A stretch of 6,413 bases of DNA from VRUE01 sp035701465 (lineage in GTDB: Bacteria; Actinomycetota; Thermoleophilia; Solirubrobacterales; 70-9), in the NCBI GenBank assembly GCA_035701465.1, contig DASSMU010000023.1:1-6413 (forward strand), written 5' to 3'. This document shows positions 4,305 to 6,413 of the stretch, piece by piece. The notes beneath the pieces are model-generated. The model saw only the letters and a list, made by a program, of their open reading frames with translations, was not told where the DNA came from and did no database searches. How positions within the stretch are numbered: the stretch's first letter is position 1; each line of letters begins with the position of its first letter. The translations under genes and the position numbers were made by a program.

Positions 4305-6334
4305 GTGCCACAGGGCCCGAGCAGCGCGCCGAGGAATTGCGGCGCGAGCTGGCGGACCACAACCGCCGCTACTACGTCCTCGACGACCCCTCGATCGACG
4401 ACGACGAATACGACGCGCTGCTGGATGAGCTGCGCGCGATCGAGGCCGCCCACCCGGACCTGCGCACGCCGGACTCCCCCACCCAGCGCGTCGGCGCCCC
4501 TCCCCTCGGCCGCTTCGAGCAGGTCGAGCACGCCGAGTCGATGCTCTCCCTGGCCAATGCCCGCAACGAGGAGGAGCTGCGCGGATGGGAGAACCGCATC
4601 CGCAACCACCTCAAGCGGCTCGACATCAGCGCCGTCGAGTTCAGCTACACGAGTGAGCCGAAGATCGACGGCCTGGCGATCTCGCTCACCTACGAGAACG
4701 GCCTGCTCGTCCGCGGCGCAACCCGCGGCGACGGGCGGGTCGGCGAGGACGTCACCCAGAACCTGCGCACGATCGGCGCGATCCCGCTGGGCATCGACGA
4801 CGCCCCGCCGCTGGTCGAAGTTCGCGGCGAGGTCTACCTGCCGATCGCCGACTTCAAGGCGCTGAACGAACGCCGCGCCGAGGCGGGCGAACCGGCCTTT
4901 GCAAACCCCCGCAACTCCGCCGCGGGCTCGATCCGCCAGCTCGACCCGGCCCTGGCCGCCGGGCGGCCGCTCTCGATCTGGACCTACGGCATCGGCGCCG
5001 TCCGTAGCCTCGACCTCGCCACCCACAGCGAGGAGATCGAGTGGCTGCGAGAGCGCGGCTTCAAGGTCAACCCCGATGCCGGCCACCATCCGGACATCGA
5101 GTCGGTGGTCGAGCGCTGCCGCTGGTGGGAGGAGCGCCGCGATCAACTCGACTACGAGATCGACGGCGTCGTCGTCAAGGTCGACGAGCGGGCGCTCTGG
5201 CGCGAGCTGGGCGTCGTCGGCCGCGAGCCGCGCTGGGCGATCGCCTGGAAGTTCGCGCCGACGACGGCGACGACGAAGCTCCTCGAGATCGTCTGGAACG
5301 TCGGCCGCACCGGCCACCTCGTCCCCTTCGCGATGTTGGAGCCGGTCCACGTCGGTGGCGTCACCGTCTCCACCGCCACCCTGCACAACGAGGAGGATCT
5401 CGCCCGCAAGGACGTCCGGCCGGGCGACGAGGTGGTGGTGATGCGGGCCGGAGACGTGATCCCGCAGGTCGTCGCCCCGCTGATCCAGCGCCAGGAGAAA
5501 GGCAAGAGACGCGGGGCCAAACCCAAGCCCCCGACCAAATGCCCGGCCTGCGACACGCTCACGGTCAAGCCCGAGGACTCGGTCTTCACGATCTGCCCCA
5601 ACAGGGCCGGCTGCCCCGGCCAGTCCTTCCAGCACGTTAAGCACTTCGTCAGCAAAGGCGCGATGGACATCGACGGCTTGGGCGAGAAGCAGGCGCTGCG
5701 CTTCCTCCAGGAAGGCCTGATCGGCGATGTCGCCGATATTTACGAGCTGAGCGAGGAGCAACTGGCGCCATTGGAGGGATTCGGCGAGATCTCCGCCCAC
5801 AACCTGATCGCCGCCATCGATGCCTCCCGCTCACGTCCCTTCAAGACAGTGCTCTATGCGCTCGGCCTACCCGGCGTGGGCTACGTCACGGCAGAAGCAT
5901 TGGCCGGCCATTTCGTCTCGATATGGGACCTGCGAGACGCCGACCCCGAGAAGATCGAGGAGGTGGAGGGAGTCGGCCCGATCATGGCGGTGCAAATTGC
6001 CGAGTCCCTGGCCGACGACCCGACCTGGAAGCTGGTTGAAAAGCTCGAGCAGAAGGGGCTACGGCTGAAACAGGACCCCTCCGAACGCCGCGCCACGGGC
6101 GGACCCCTCGAAGGAAAGACCCTGGTGCTGACAGGCACCCTGCCGGAGCTGACCCGCGAGGAGGCGGCTGCCTTGATCAAGGCAGCCGGCGGCAAGGTCG
6201 TCAACTCGGTCTCGAAGAAAACCGACTACGTCGTCGCCGGCGAGAATCCCGGGTCGAAGCTGGCCAAGGCCGAGAAATACGAGACGGAGGTCCTCGACGA
6301 AGCAGGGCTGCTGGGGTTGCTCGGGAGCGCTTAG
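4301..6334 (+). CDS. ligA: NAD+-dependent DNA ligase LigA
   Basis: LigA seals nicks in duplex DNA during replication and repair using NAD+ as AMP donor. The 677-residue protein is full length. The N-terminal Ia domain (about 1-65) contains HNRRYYVLDDPSIDDDEYD. The adenylation domain has KIDG at 121-124 with nucleophile Lys121, RGDG at 142-145, NPRNSAAGSIRQLD at 202-215, the EIDGVVVK motif with Lys293, and AWKF with Lys317. An OB fold follows at about 320-405. A Cys4 zinc finger uses C414, C417, C432 and C438. Helix-hairpin-helix repeats occupy about 450-585 and a BRCT domain about 600-677. No catalytic residue I checked is missing. GTG 4301 overlaps the surE stop and has no ribosome binding site of its own, so translation is probably coupled to surE. 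Confidence 0.98.
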   Translation: MSATGPEQRAEELRRELADHNRRYYVLDDPSIDDDEYDALLDELRAIEAAHPDLRTPDSPTQRVGAPPLGRFEQVEHAESMLSLANARNEEELRGWENRIRNHLKRLDISAVEFSYTSEPKIDGLAISLTYENGLLVRGATRGDGRVGEDVTQNLRTIGAIPLGIDDAPPLVEVRGEVYLPIADFKALNERRAEAGEPAFANPRNSAAGSIRQLDPALAAGRPLSIWTYGIGAVRSLDLATHSEEIEWLRERGFKVNPDAGHHPDIESVVERCRWWEERRDQLDYEIDGVVVKVDERALWRELGVVGREPRWAIAWKFAPTTATTKLLEIVWNVGRTGHLVPFAMLEPVHVGGVTVSTATLHNEEDLARKDVRPGDEVVVMRAGDVIPQVVAPLIQRQEKGKRRGAKPKPPTKCPACDTLTVKPEDSVFTICPNRAGCPGQSFQHVKHFVSKGAMDIDGLGEKQALRFLQEGLIGDVADIYELSEEQLAPLEGFGEISAHNLIAAIDASRSRPFKTVLYALGLPGVGYVTAEALAGHFVSIWDLRDADPEKIEEVEGVGPIMAVQIAESLADDPTWKLVEKLEQKGLRLKQDPSERRATGGPLEGKTLVLTGTLPELTREEAAALIKAAGGKVVNSVSKKTDYVVAGENPGSKLAKAEKYETEVLDEAGLLGLLGSA

Positions 6335-6345
6335 CGGGCAGGCGT

Positions 6346-6413
6346 GGGGCACCACCCGCTCTGACAAATGCCGGCCTAATTAGGCCGGCATTTGTCAGAG
6401 CGGGTGGTGCCCC
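6346..6413. repeat. Perfect 68-bp palindrome downstream of ligA
   Basis: The arms 6346-6379 and 6380-6413 are perfectly complementary over all 34 positions with no spacer, centred on CTAATTAG. The element begins 11 bp after the ligA stop and runs to the last base of the window, so it may extend further. The transcript would form an extremely stable hairpin that could terminate or protect ligA mRNA, though no U-tract is visible. Its arm matches the arm of the inverted repeat at 3383-3481, which argues that it is a dispersed repeat rather than a gene-specific terminator. Confidence 0.9.

Noticed and set aside
4145..5800. 551-residue minus-strand frame antisense to surE-ligA
   Set aside because: It is the mirror of a perfectly conserved LigA frame. 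The product is a low-complexity mix of Asp, Val, Ala and Arg without any motif, as expected for antisense of high-GC genes.

Overview
The window is a stretch of ordinary chromosome from a high-GC bacterium. Codon third positions are strongly G/C, GTG starts are common, and several starts have no Shine-Dalgarno sequence but a -10-like box 7-8 nt upstream, which suggests leaderless mRNAs. This fits an actinobacterium, perhaps of the Thermoleophilia/Solirubrobacterales type. That assignment is inference from composition and style; no marker gene here fixes it.

Layout from left to right. Positions 1-327 contain no credible gene. They are packed with short hairpins and one 28-bp-arm inverted repeat that ends 15 bp past the stop codon of the next gene. 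A patatin-like phospholipase (328-1581, minus) is divergent from a D-alanyl-D-alanine carboxypeptidase of the PBP4/S13 type (dacB, 1597-2850, plus), with only 15-21 bp between the two starts. A probable two-gene minus-strand operon follows, encoding small membrane proteins of 76 and 66 residues that I do not recognise (3066-3296 and 2844-3044). The 66-residue gene overlaps the dacB 3' end tail to tail. Next comes a non-coding gap (3297-3494) holding a large nested inverted repeat. After it surE (3495-4304) and ligA (4301-6334) form a translationally coupled pair on the plus strand. The window ends in a perfect 68-bp palindrome.

The genes cover lipid or acyl-ester hydrolysis (patatin), peptidoglycan trimming (PBP4), nucleotide monophosphate hydrolysis (SurE) and DNA replication/repair (NAD-dependent ligase). 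Nothing indicates that they form a single pathway, and I see no defence, mobile or biosynthetic system. The least explained material is the non-coding DNA. The inverted repeat before surE and the palindrome after ligA share an arm sequence (19 of 22 aligned columns), so they look like two members of a dispersed palindromic repeat family. The 1-327 region holds a second, different set of inverted and duplicated motifs. The two small membrane proteins are the only genes of unknown function.
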